From: Artemisia argyi
Taxonomy: Eukaryota; Streptophyta; Magnoliopsida; Asterales; Asteraceae
Direction: 5' to 3'
Assembly (NCBI GenBank): GCA_030686995.1
Contig: CM060702.1
Location: forward strand, 69,717,440 to 69,781,439
Length of the DNA: 64,000 bases
Every line of letters starts with the position of its first letter. Within the stretch, counting starts at the first letter, position 1. Position numbers and translations under genes: made by a program. Below, in pieces: positions 24,201 through 34,928 of the stretch. The notes beneath the pieces were generated by a model. The model searched no databases. It worked only from the letters and a program-made list of their open reading frames with translations, and had not been told where the DNA came from.

Positions 24201-25181
24201 ACAAAAATAAAATAAGTGATAGTTTCTATTTAATTTAAATTATTTATTTAATTTTCCTTTTTAGATTTTTATTAAGTAATTTGAAATTTTATATTTTTCT
24301 AAATTTTCTTTTATGTTAAAGTATTTTTGGTAATTTTTCTAGATTTTTACCTTGTCATTTAGTAATTATTAGAGTTAAATGTAGTTTAAGTAATTATTAA
24401 TTAATATTTAAGTATTAAATAGCATAATTAATTTTTATTAAGAACACCCTAGTTTTTATAATTTTCTTAGCTTTTATATGTTATAAAATAATTTTAGGAT
24501 TTTTTTTAGAATTTTTACTTTTTAATTAATAATTAAGTTAATAATTAGTAAAATAGTTTAAAAATAAATTTTTATAAAGTTTTTATATTTTTTATAGATT
24601 CCTGTGATGGTTAAGTAGTTTTATAAAAAGTTTTATAATTTTACAAATTAGTTTTTTACAAATTAGTTTAGTATTTATTATAATTAAAGTAGTTTAATTA
24701 GTTTAATTAAGTTTAATTAGTTTTTAATTAATAAAAATTAAATAAAAAGTCTAAAAAAATATTTTCTTTTTCTAATAATTTTATTTTATCATTTGAATTC
24801 CAAACATATAAATTTCACATCCGTGGGACTTATATTGGACAGAATTCACGTTTTGTTTCGTACGTTAGCGTAGTTTTAATTTAAACGTACGTAGTTTTAG
24901 GTTTTAAACATTTTAAGTAAATTAGGTTTACGTTTTAATTAAAATAGTTTATTTAAGTTATTTTGTTTTATAAAACCTTAATATAAATCACTCACACCTT
25001 TTTCCTGTTCAAAACCACTCGATCACAAATTCGTCTAAATACCTTCGTACGCCTCGTTGGGACATAACGACCCGGGGAAACACTGTATTTCACGGAAGCA
25101 TTGGACTAAGCTGTTTGACTATTATGGTTGACCATTCACAAGTGGTTGACTGATAATTATCTGACTGTTTTGAGCCAATCA
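21246..25181 (+). repeat. 5' LTR (3936 bp) of the Gypsy-type element
   Basis: A TATA box, CCTATAAAAGAAG, lies near 22384, about 1.14 kb into the LTR. Transcription would start near 22415, leaving about 2.75 kb of R-U5 leader before the primer site. Pro/Thr-rich open frames at 21949-22245 lie upstream of that TATA box and are not expected in the transcript. Confidence 0.92.
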
Positions 25182-25186
25182 ATTTT

Positions 25187-25202
25187 TGGCGCCGCTGCCG
25201 GG
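25187..25202 (+). other. Primer-binding site, tRNA-Asp type
   Basis: TGGCGCCGCTGCCGGG, five bases after the 5' LTR. Plant tRNA-Asp ends CCCCGGCAACGGCGCCA, giving one mismatch in 16. Confidence 0.85.
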
Positions 25203-25442
25203 TAGATTGTGCGCGTATTCTAAACGGTTTTTCTGATTAGTGATTTTGGAATTCATCCATTTGTATATTTATCCACCTTTATTCATATTATTTTATTATC
25301 ATATACAAAACGGTTCCCGAAAACATTTTAAAATTAGTTTTCAACGAACACAAAAAAACCAAAAAGATTTTTTCTTATAAAATATTTTCCAAAAACCACA
25401 AAAATATCCATCCTTACCCTCCAAAATCCTTTGATTCTTTCT

Positions 25443-27062
25443 ATGTCTTATCCTCACCATCTTGATTGTCAATGGTGTGGAGGTCCTCATAATGGTGGAA
25501 ATTGTCCCAGTTGTAGCATGGTAGAGTCAGGAAACGGGTCTGTCTATAACCGGAATCCCTATTCCTACCATGACACGACTAATTCATTCCATCAGCTTCC
25601 ACACCATGAGACTCAGCAGTTTTACTGTTGTGAGTACTGTGGTGGCTCACACTACAGTTCTGATTGTCAATCAGGAAATACGCTTGTCTATGAGCAGTTT
25701 TCTAATAACAATTATGACTCCAGCATCTATGACTCACAGCCACATCAGTTCAACTGTTGTGAATACTGTGGAGGTCCACACTTTAGCTCTGGTTGTCAAA
25801 CAAGGAATCCATTTCCTTGTAACAATCACGACTATTCGTATCAAGACCAACCTCCACAGTGCCAAATAATTCAAGCAACTCCTCAAATCCAGTAAGACCC
25901 TTGTCTTGAGGCTCTTGCGATATTGAAAGAACTTAAGGAGGAGTTAGCTAATATATCGTTTCAAGATTCTTGTGAGACATCTATGAAATTATTTGTAGAA
26001 AAACGAGATGCTAGAAACGGAAAAAGCATGGAAGAATTACTAGTCAAAGAGCATGCAGCTAAAATACGTGCTGCCTTTTGCAATACTGATTATCTTGATG
26101 ACAGTGATGATGATGAAGATAACGTTGTTATTATTCAAAAAGATTCATCAAGTTCATCAGTTGTGATTCCTTCCATGGAAAACCAGGGATATAAGAATAC
26201 AAAGAAGTCACTAGCAAATGAACAAATGGAACTTGTAGAATCCACAACTGCTAGTCCTTCTCAACTCCCCAGTCTGTTGATATCGCACCCGAAGTTCCTA
26301 CTCACTCTTTAAACTTGGGGGATGAGCATCTTAGCACTGTTCCTAATAAGAAATCGGACGAATTAATAAAGTCTAGTGTTGAGAGCCTTGTCCCAATCCC
26401 GAGAGAGTCACAGGGAATTCCTGATCAAGTGTGTGATATTCTTTTTCCCCATAATAATCCAAATGATCAATTTGAGAATGTCTCTGATTCCAGTGATAAT
26501 TGTTTATCTTATGGAGACATTGAGTATGTTGATGCATCCCTTCCCCACTCTACTGTTGACTTTCTTCTCAAGGAGTTCGCCAATGAACTCACTCACACCA
26601 ATCCACTTTCATCGGGAGGTGGTGATGATCTCTTTGATTTCAAAGATGATCTGGAAGAAGTCGAAGCTTTCCTTGCCCTAGATAGTTTAACTTCGTATGA
26701 AGTTGATGATAACTATCTTGATTCTGAGGGGGATATTCTTTTCCTTGAAAGCTTATTGAATGATGATCCATCACTCAATTCCTATCTCAACACCGAGCTT
26801 AGTGATTCACACACTAATTCTTTATCTTATGGAGACATCAGTGATGTTGATAAAGTACCTTCTGAGCTCATCATTGTTCACCTTATCATGACTCCTCCAG
26901 AGTGTGATTACTTGGATGACAAGAAAAACCATGATCGGGGGGATAAAGTCTCAATCATGAGAGTTTGCATTTCTACGACAAATTTTTCCACCCTCCCTCC
27001 CGATATGTTGTCCAAACCAAAGAGCTTAACCGATAAAATCCAAACTCAGGAAACTAAGCCCG
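25443..27062 (+). pseudogene. Gag-like zinc-knuckle protein, broken (5' part)
   Basis: The start is taken at MSYPHHLDC. Three knuckles of form CX2CX3HX4C lie near the N-terminus: CQWCGGPHNGGNC, CCEYCGGSHYSSDC and CCEYCGGPHFSSGC. A charged middle with a DDSDDDED acidic patch follows, then a long acidic tail including GDEHLSTVPNKKSDELIKSS and EGDILFLESLLNDDP. The tail resembles conserved tracts in Asteraceae retroelement proteins (from memory). A TAA at 25893-25895 interrupts the frame, which continues unchanged after it. Near 26267 the reading shifts to another frame. At 27063 the gene is cut by an LTR element. It presumably packaged the element's RNA. No protease or polymerase follows. Confidence 0.8.
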
Positions 27063-28468
27063 TGATGCGTGGGAATCGCACCTTGCTTTACCTCTCGAGG
27101 GATCTCGCGAGGCTTACAACCCCCACCAGGCAGTGTACCTGATCGTTGTAGTATAGTATAGTGACAAGTACCGGGGGATTGATCGTTCAGCTTAGGAATA
27201 GTGTCGCTAGGATTAGAAAACCTAATTAATAGTTCTAGAGGTGAGAGATGATTATTTTTGTATTTTTATATTTTTATGAAAGCAAGTAAAATCTCGGGTT
27301 TTAGAAGAGTGGGCGGAATTAGTTGCTATTCAACTAACCCAAAGCTATTATATAATTAAAATAAAACAATGAAAATGAAATTAAACTAATTAAACTAAGG
27401 TTGTGAGCAGTAATTGGAGAAATTGTGTTTACTTAGACTTCACTACTCCCTAGATATCTTTTACATGTTAATTACTTGTTACACTTGTATGAATGACGGA
27501 TTGTATTCCTTAATACCATTCGTGGGGTGGCATACATAACTCCCCAACTCTATGAGCTCTTATCTCCTCCTACACCATGACCCAACACAACTATAGGGAT
27601 TGTAAACAGTGGCTCATGCATTAAATACAACCAATAAAGACCTAGTACGCCTCGGTTCATGTTTCTTAAGACGTTCAAGCATGTTACCATTTGGAGATCT
27701 GCCAGTTTTCTTAAGCCTAACATATAAATCATTCATTCAAAACAAGAATAGACAAGTAATCAACACATAATCAACATCTAGGTTTCATTAGATCTAAGCA
27801 AACACAAGAGAGATCTAGCCTAGCATAGTAGAATTGAGACAAGAACAAGAGATAAACAACCAACACATAAACATATTGATTGAATTGAAAGTACACTTAT
27901 CTCAATTACAATGCAAAGTCTCAAGGGTTTGGAACCCTTGAAAAACCTGTAAAAGAGGCACCAAAATCGTCTTTAGGGTTTCACCAAAACTTCTCTCTCT
28001 TTAATGAAAAAACTAGAAAACTATATATAGGAAAAACAGTCTGACGGCGTCAAGAGTTAATTCTGACGCCGTCACCTCGCCGCCATAAACTTCCTCGGAC
28101 GGCCTAGATCCACTTATGACGGCCTATGTGACGCCGTCACCACCCACGGTATAATATTTTTGCCACTTTGACGCCGTCACCAGTCCATCTGACGCCGTCA
28201 CCAGCTACGATGTTTAATTCTCCATGTCTGACGCCGTCAAGAAGGTAGTCTTGACGCCGTCACCTTGTATCTTCAGCATGGATTTTTGGTACTTTGCCGT
28301 TTTCTTCACTTTTATGCTCCAAAAACGTCCAAAATAGCTTCTTTTCCAGAATTCACTCTCCAAACACCTAAAATCACAAAAGGAACGATTTAGGGCAATA
28401 TTTGATCAAATAAAGTCGGATTCGGGCTTAAATGACCCCCTAAAAACGGATCATTTTTCGCCTTATCA
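27063..28468 (-). repeat. 3' LTR of the gag-protease element
   Basis: It contains the TATA box CTATATATAG (28021-28030). Seven copies of TGACGSCGTCA lie between 28042 and 28262, upstream of TATA in the element's sense. The 15-nt tRNA-Asp 5' match is at 27143-27157. Confidence 0.93.
28042..28262 (-). promoter_or_regulatory. Array of seven TGACGSCGTCA palindromes in U3
   Basis: Full sites at 28042, 28064, 28129, 28169, 28190, 28229 and 28252 (11 bp each). Partial GACGGCC words occur between them. TGACG is the known core of as-1-type elements bound by TGA-class bZIP factors. Each site here is two inverted cores sharing a central C/G. The identical array is at 34354-34574 in the other LTR. Confidence 0.7.
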
Positions 28469-29018
28469 TATACCCTTACACTTGAGATTTGCTTGTCCTC
28501 AAGCAAATGAGCTTTTATTCTACTCAAAAGACAAGTTAGGGGTCATTTAACACTAATATAAAAGTAATTACAACAAATAATCGTTCCACTAAAGACCAAT
28601 AGACAAGCACGGAGGTCATACACAAGCACCTCACAAATAGTGTTTAGATACTCACATCTCTCGGGTGTAATAAAGTAATATAACATTATGGAAATGGAAG
28701 ATATCTCTCACTACCTGTCATAGCAAAATAGATTACCATAGGCTTGGGAAAGGATCAAACCTCCACCACATGGCGTAAGCACCTAGGATAAACTATCAAA
28801 GAGGTCTTTTAAAGGGTTATAACGTTAGGTGTAGGGATATGAATTACACGGTTTTGTTGGATAAAGGAAGTTTTACTGGTGGCGAGTTAACAATCTTAGT
28901 TAATTACATGTATAAGATGGCGTTGCTAAGCCAAGACTAGACTCGACTTAAGCTAATAAATGAAAAATAACAAAAATATAAAATAAACATAGAATGAAAA
29001 CGGGATGGTAGTCCGTAT

Positions 29019-29059
<41 letters not shown>

Positions 29060-29071
29060 CTTCATTTTTTC

Positions 29072-29115
<44 letters not shown>

Positions 29116-30964
29116 CATACACTCTTACCCTACCATCCAAAATAATACATCATAGGGGTATGAACGTTCCCCTTACACTTGAATCTTTACATACTTTACA
29201 TTTAACTAATCTAATGACTCGAATTAAGAAAATTAAAACACTTGGAGCACTTTTAAGATTAACGCACGTATGGGGGTAATAAGTGATGTTCTTCCCCATT
29301 ACTCCATAAAATAAGTACTTACCCATGAGTCCCAATCGTCCCAAAACAATATGTACAAGGATATGACTCGACTTAGCAACCATGTAATCAATTAGAAAGT
29401 TAACTTAGGGTTTAACAAATAACAATAATGCACTAAAAATGAGCGCATACACGGAAGGCTAAGGCGATTTGGGTGTACATTTAAGTGGGGTGTAACAAAT
29501 TCTTCCTTTAAGTAAGATGCTTAAAGTTAGAAACGAAAAGATAGGCTCGGAGGGGTGTACTAGGGGTATCGTGTACTAAAAATGAGTACAACGCTAAGGG
29601 TGTGGGAAAAATTAGTTGACTTAACTAGCCAAGTAATATGACTTAAATGGTCAAGTAATTATAATACGGGTTTAACACAAGGGTGATCCTAATGCCTCTT
29701 ATCATGTAGTAAATCCTACCACACGAATGTAGTCTCACTAGCGGTCTCGGGATGCATCACTAACGCAAGTTCTAGAATCTAAATGCTACCGGTACACTCA
29801 TAAGCACTAATAATGAATGCTTTTCCTATCAAATCTAAAGGCGAACCTCACATTTTTGGGTGGAAAATTTTTCTGAATATACGGTTATGTGCTAGTCATA
29901 CAACCTCCTATCCATGAGACGCTTGCTATGGCTAAAGTTTCACTCCTAAATGTTGTAAAAAAATTTAAATTTGGCGCTAAAATTACACTAACAAGTATTT
30001 CTCGTAGTTTTATTACTTATCTACTATCAAACAAAACAAACTCAAGCGAAAGTGCATATGTAAGGTATCATCTTTTTACCCTCCCCTTACACTTAAGATG
30101 AACATTGTCCCCAATGTTCAAGTAAAGAATGTAAAAGTTAAAAAGTAAAGAGAATGAAATCAAATACTCCCCTGATTCGCTCGGTATGGATTTTAGTTAG
30201 CCAGGTTAAATCTTCTTCCAAGAAAACGAACAATCAAAGCTTCCCTTCCAGAATATAAATCATCTTCTTGTCACAAATAACCTGTAAATCCTGACAAAAG
30301 TAGACAAGGAAACCTCGCGTAAAATCGGCGGCATCCTATATAAGTTACTAACTCCTAGAAAACAAAGTAAGATATAATGCTTGTGGAATGAAGTTTGCAG
30401 ATTTCCTGGAGATTATAAAACTTAATAATTCACAAAAACCATAAGACTCCGTTAGAAAAACAAAACCGGTAAAATTTCCAGATTTTAACTCCTGACGCCG
30501 TCAAGAGCAAACCCTGACGCCGTCAGAATGAACCTGCAGAAATTCTTATGTTAAGTTTCCGGAAAATTTCTGGAAAAACTTTGTCCTACTTCCTAGAAAA
30601 TCCTGCAAAACTTCATTATGACTCAATACAAGCATTTGACTCTAACAAATACGAATATACATGTTCATTAAATATTGTGGATAATCATGATCGGTTTATT
30701 TCTTAAAAACATATTTGGGGTTTCCCCTTACACTTATCTTTTGCAAAAATACCTTTAGGTTGAAGTTAAGACTAGGCTAAACAACATAATAAAGTATTTC
30801 ACATTTTAATTGAGAAACATGATCAACCAACAATAAAAACAAAGCATGCATACGGAAGCAAATAACAATCAAACAAATAAAAATCACACAAAACATGGGT
30901 TGCCTCCCAAGAAGCGCTTTTCTTTATTTACGAGTCTTGTAGCTAGACTCAAAGTCGTGGGTTA
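28469..30964 (-). other. Non-coding 3' internal region of the gag-protease element
   Basis: No pol domains on either strand. It includes two long T runs (about 29021-29060 and 29069-29115), two further TGACGCCGTCA sites (30493-30503 and 30515-30525), and GGTTGCCTCCCAAGAAGCGC near 30899, which in reverse resembles the GGGAGGCAACCC tract common in Athila-type elements. Confidence 0.6.
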
Positions 30965-33202
30965 CTACGTGATCTCATCATTGGTTCCACTCTCTAGGTC
31001 GTCTTCTAAACCAGTTTTGTATTCCGGACCTAGTTGCAAGCATTCTTTGTAGAAACCAAGCATCCTATTTCTAACATACTCTACTCCTCTACGTCTATCC
31101 TCATCATTCCTATAATAAGCCGCTTGCTTACGTTCCTTTTCGAAATTAGAGAGAAGGCGGTATTGCTCAATCTTGTAGGGCATTTGATAAGCAACCTCAT
31201 CATTGTCTTTCTTGAACCTAACTATCCCTAACGTCGGATCATAACTCATCCTAGTGGCCTCAACAAATGGTTTCCCAAATATTATTTGACTTAGGCAAGC
31301 ATCTATCACCGGACGCGTGTCTTCCACTATCATAAAATCAATCTCATAGGTGAGATTCCCTATAATCACATGTACTCCCTTAACTCTTCCTGCAAAATTA
31401 CTTATCCAACTTTTACCGGGCATTATCCTAAAATTGAGTTGCTTCTTCATCACCCAATTGTAATAAGTCCTAGACATGATGTTCACGGGGGATCTAGGGT
31501 CTATGTAAGCTTTCCATACATGCATGTGCCCGATATTGCATGGGATGTTAATGTTAGAGGGGTCTCCCATTTTGATCAGGGGGTCGCCAAAGATATATGT
31601 TGTCTCAGGACTATCGAATAAATCCTTATGGTATTCCCGTTCTTCCTTGGTTGGCAACTTATCAAAATACTCCTCTATAGGTTCTACCTCCTCTAATTCC
31701 TCATCCTTATTAACCTCAACTTCCCTACTCTCATCCTCACTATTGGCTTCTATTCTAACTTCATCTTTGTCACTCTCCTCTATCTCCCTATCTATCGGCT
31801 TAATGGTGACAACATTGACAAAGTGGACAGGTTTGGATGATGAGGGGTCCTTAACTTGGATTCCACTATTGGTGTCCCTAGTGTCCTTCCTAGGTGTGGC
31901 TAATGTTTGGTTGTTGAGGGCTTTCAACAAGTTGTCGATCTTGTTGGTCATCTGCGTTTGTTGTTGGTTGAATTCGGTTTCAAACCTAGCTATGCGAGCT
32001 TCTTGAGATGCCATAAATTTCGACATCAATCCTTCAAGATTGTTGGTACTACCATAGTTGTTAGAAGGATTGTTGTTGAAGGTACGGTTGGATGGGGGAC
32101 CGTTTGATTGGTAACGATTAGGCGGATTGGAAGAATTTGGTTGATTTTGCTTCCACCTAAGATTTGGGTGATTTTTCCATGAGGGGTTATATGAATCACC
32201 GTATGTGTTTGGCTCGGGCTTGAAAGTGTACCACTTATCTCCCGCTTCGTCGGTACGCGTGGATGCGTAGTCCGCAAAAGCTGTTCCGGGGAGTTCCACA
32301 CAATCACGAGTGTCATGGGGACCACTACATAATTCGCATGAAGAAGTGATTTTGTTCACTCGGCTTGAATGCTTCGGAGCTTCGTAAGATTTCATGAGAA
32401 ACTTGACTTGGTCCTCAAGTTCCATGATCCTACGGTAGGAAGTGCTTGAATTATTTGAAGGCAAAGATATTGCCTTGACTGTTTTGTTCAAATCACGGGG
32501 ATCATTCCAACTTTCGTTGTCATAGAGAGCAAGATCTTCTATGAGTTCCCATGATTGTTCCGCACTAAGATCACGTAGCTTACCACCGGCCGATTGGTCA
32601 ATGGTTCGCCTTGTGGAGATGTCGATATGGTCATAGAAGATTTGGACTTGGAGCCAAAGATCTATGCCATGATGAGGGTCTTTTTGGAGTAAGTCCTTGA
32701 AACGAGTCCATGCTTCATAAAGAGATTCATTTTGACGTTGTTGAAACATCAAGATGTCATTCCTAAGTTTAGTAGTTCTCCCCGGTGGGAAAAATTGAGC
32801 AAGGAAACGAGTGGTGAGATCATCCCATGTGGTGATGGATCCCGCGGGTAAACGCTCAAGCCATTGACTAGCTTGATCCCGTAGAGAGAATTGGAATAGG
32901 CGTAAACGGGTAGTCTCTCTAGTTTCAACACCTAGGTCTATGGAATCTACGATTTTGAAGAAGTCCTTAAGGTGTTGGTTTGGATCTTCGGAACGAAGTC
33001 CATGGAATGCACATCCGCTTTGCACCAACCGGATGGTGTCGGATCGCAAGGGGGTCACATTGGCTCCGGTGAGCTCAATGGTGTTTCGGTAGCCTTGGTG
33101 GCTGGGTCGGGAATACTCTCCTAAGGTTCGGGGCCTAAGGGGTTCTAATGGTGGGTTTTGTTGTGGTGGGATGATGGGTTCAAATATGTTAGCACCTTCC
33201 AT
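30965..33202 (-). CDS. Retrotransposon Gag with degenerate aspartic-protease domain (745 aa)
   Basis: It forms the nucleocapsid core of an LTR retroelement. The retrotransposon-gag fold occupies about residues 60-230 (FHGLRSEDPNQHLKDF, WLERLPAGSITTWDDLTTRF). A zinc knuckle CELCSGPHDTRDC is at 289-301. It is followed by an Asn/Pro-rich linker, a coiled-coil-like stretch (ARIARFETEFNQQQ), an acidic region and a retropepsin-like segment (about 540-660). Where a protease would have D-T/S-G, the sequence is YIDPRSPVNIM, so the canonical triad is missing. The C-terminal IIFGKPFVE and GPEYKTGLEDD match family ends known from Asteraceae (from memory). The frame is open throughout, about 170 bp downstream of the primer site. 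Nothing like reverse transcriptase follows. Confidence 0.93.
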   Translation of the reverse strand: MEGANIFEPIIPPQQNPPLEPLRPRTLGEYSRPSHQGYRNTIELTGANVTPLRSDTIRLVQSGCAFHGLRSEDPNQHLKDFFKIVDSIDLGVETRETTRLRLFQFSLRDQASQWLERLPAGSITTWDDLTTRFLAQFFPPGRTTKLRNDILMFQQRQNESLYEAWTRFKDLLQKDPHHGIDLWLQVQIFYDHIDISTRRTIDQSAGGKLRDLSAEQSWELIEDLALYDNESWNDPRDLNKTVKAISLPSNNSSTSYRRIMELEDQVKFLMKSYEAPKHSSRVNKITSSCELCSGPHDTRDCVELPGTAFADYASTRTDEAGDKWYTFKPEPNTYGDSYNPSWKNHPNLRWKQNQPNSSNPPNRYQSNGPPSNRTFNNNPSNNYGSTNNLEGLMSKFMASQEARIARFETEFNQQQTQMTNKIDNLLKALNNQTLATPRKDTRDTNSGIQVKDPSSSKPVHFVNVVTIKPIDREIEESDKDEVRIEANSEDESREVEVNKDEELEEVEPIEEYFDKLPTKEEREYHKDLFDSPETTYIFGDPLIKMGDPSNINIPCNIGHMHVWKAYIDPRSPVNIMSRTYYNWVMKKQLNFRIMPGKSWISNFAGRVKGVHVIIGNLTYEIDFMIVEDTRPVIDACLSQIIFGKPFVEATRMSYDPTLGIVRFKKDNDEVAYQMPYKIEQYRLLSNFEKERKQAAYYRNDEDRRRGVEYVRNRMLGFYKECLQLGPEYKTGLEDDLESGTNDEIT

Positions 33203-33353
33203 GATGTCGGATGGTAAAGAGTTACGAACAAAGGCACGAAGAAATAAGATAGACTAAAGAAGACCTAAAAATAAAAATAAAAATCTTACTAGAAAGGAAT
33301 CTAGCAAGTAGACCTAATAAAAAGAAATCCTAACCTAGACAATAACTATTCCC

Positions 33354-33371
33354 CGGGCTGCGGCGCCAAAA
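33354..33371 (-). other. Primer-binding site, tRNA-Asp type, of the gag-protease element
   Basis: On the minus strand, TTTTTGGCGCCGCAGCCCGG starts just after the 5' LTR. It resembles the tRNA-Asp complement TGGCGCCGTTGCCGGGG with small differences. Confidence 0.75.
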
Positions 33372-33374
33372 ACT

Positions 33375-34780
33375 TGATGCGTGGGAATCGCACCTTGCTT
33401 TACCTCTCGAGGGATCTCGCGAGGCTTACAACCCCCACCAGGCAGTGTACCTGATCGTTGTAGTATAGTATAGTGACAAGTACCGGGGGATTGATCGTTC
33501 AGCTTAGGAATAGTGTCGCTAGGATTAGAAAACCTAATTAATAGTTCTAGAGGTGAGAGATGATTATTTTTGTATTTTTATATTTTTATGAAAGCAAGTA
33601 AAATCTCGGGTTTTAGAAGAGTGGGCGGAATTAATTGCTATTCAACTAACCCAAAGCTATTATATAATTAAAATAAAACAATGAAAATGAAATTAAACTA
33701 ATTAAACTAAGGTTGTGAGCAGTAATTGGAGAAATTGTGTTTACTTAGACTTCACTACTCCCTAGATATCTTTTACATGTTAATTACTTGTTACACTTGT
33801 ATGAATGACGGATTGTATTCCTTAATACCATTCGTGGGGTGGCATACATAACTCCCCAACTCTATGAGCTCTTATCTCCTCCTACACCATGACCCAGCAC
33901 AACTATATGGATTGTAAACAGTGGCTCATGCATTAAATACAACCAATAAAGACCTAGTACGCCTCGGTTCATGTTTCTTAAGACGTTCAAGCATGTTACC
34001 ATTTGGAGATCTGCCAGTTTTCTTAAGCCTAACATATAAATCATTCATTCAAAACAAGAATAGACAAGTAATCAACACATAATCAACATCTAGGTTTCAT
34101 TAGATCTAAGCAAACACAAGAGAGATCTAGCCTAGCATAGTAGAATTGAGACAAGAACAAGAGATAAACAACCAACACATAGACATATTGATTGAATTGA
34201 AAGTACACTTATCTCAATTACAATGCAAAGTCTCAAGGGTTTGGAACCCTTGAAAAACCTGTAAAAGAGGCACCAAAATCGTCTTTAGGGTTTCACCAAA
34301 ACTTCTCTCTCTTTAATGAAAAAACTAGAAAACTATATATAGGAAAAACAGTCTGACGGCGTCAAGAGTTAATTCTGACGCCGTCACCTCGCCGCCATAA
34401 ACTTCCTCGGACGGCCTAGATCCACTTATGACGGCCTATGTGACGCCGTCACCACCCACGGTATAATATTTTTGCCACTTTGACGCCGTCACCAGTCCAT
34501 CTGACGCCGTCACCAGCTACGATGTTTAATTCTCCATGTCTGACGCCGTCAAGAAGGTAGTCTTGACGCCGTCACCTTGTATCTTCAGCATGGATTTTTG
34601 GTACTTTGCCGTTTTCTTCACTTTTATGCTCCAAAAACGTCCAAAATAGCTTCTTTTCCAGAATTCACTCTCCAAACACCTAAAATCACAAAAGGAACGA
34701 TTTAGGGCAATATTTGATCAAATAAAGTCGGATTCGGGCTTAAATGACCCCCTAAAAACGGATCATTTTTCGCCTTATCA
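33375..34780 (-). repeat. 5' LTR of the gag-protease element
   Basis: Same length as the 3' LTR. The tRNA-Asp 5' match is at 33455-33469, about 85 bp from the primer site. The TATA box is near 34333-34342, with the palindrome array at 34354-34574. Confidence 0.93.
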
Positions 34781-34784
34781 GCCC

Positions 34785-34928
34785 GATATTGAGGAAGAAG
34801 ATCTTATCATGATTGTTATCATGATTTTCTTTCTTTTCTTCACCTACCTGGTGACTTCCTCTCTTCTTCACTCCTTCGGGAATGAAGACACTATCTTTGA
34901 CCCCGACATTCTCATTTATAAATTTTGA
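34785..34928 (+). pseudogene. 3' remainder of the gag-like pseudogene
   Basis: Removing the inner insertion and one GCCCG copy continues the frame of the gene at 25443-27062 for 48 codons to a TGA (34926-34928). The piece contains a hydrophobic stretch, MIVIMIFFLFFTYLV, of membrane-segment character, then GNEDTIFDPDILIY, an end found in related Asteraceae element proteins (from memory). Confidence 0.75.

Larger units (their letters stand above)
27063..34780 (-). mobile_element. Young gag-protease element without pol, innermost of the nest
   Basis: The LTRs, both 1406 bp (27063-28468 and 33375-34780), are flanked by GCCCG (27058-27062 and 34781-34785). By eye I find about four differences, so the insertion is very recent. 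On the minus strand, LTRs start TGATAAGGCGAAAAATG and end CCCACGCATCA. The primer site (33354-33370) reads TGGCGCCGCAGCCCGGGG, close to the tRNA-Asp complement. The polypurine-like tract AAGTGTAAGGG lies before the 3' LTR. One intact gag-protease frame (30965-33202) is followed by about 2.5 kb of non-coding DNA. This is the layout of a TR-GAG non-autonomous element. Confidence 0.93.

Noticed and set aside
27143..27157. A functional tRNA-Asp gene
   Set aside because: Only the 5' end matches; there is no anticodon arm, T-arm or 3' end in order, so it is a match inside an LTR and not a tRNA gene.
28042..28262. CRISPR-like array of spaced palindromes
   Set aside because: The spacing is irregular, the repeat is only 11 bp, the context is a plant LTR and no Cas genes are present.
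31524..32006. 160-codon plus-strand open frame
   Set aside because: It is the antisense shadow of the acidic region of the gag gene at 30965-33202.
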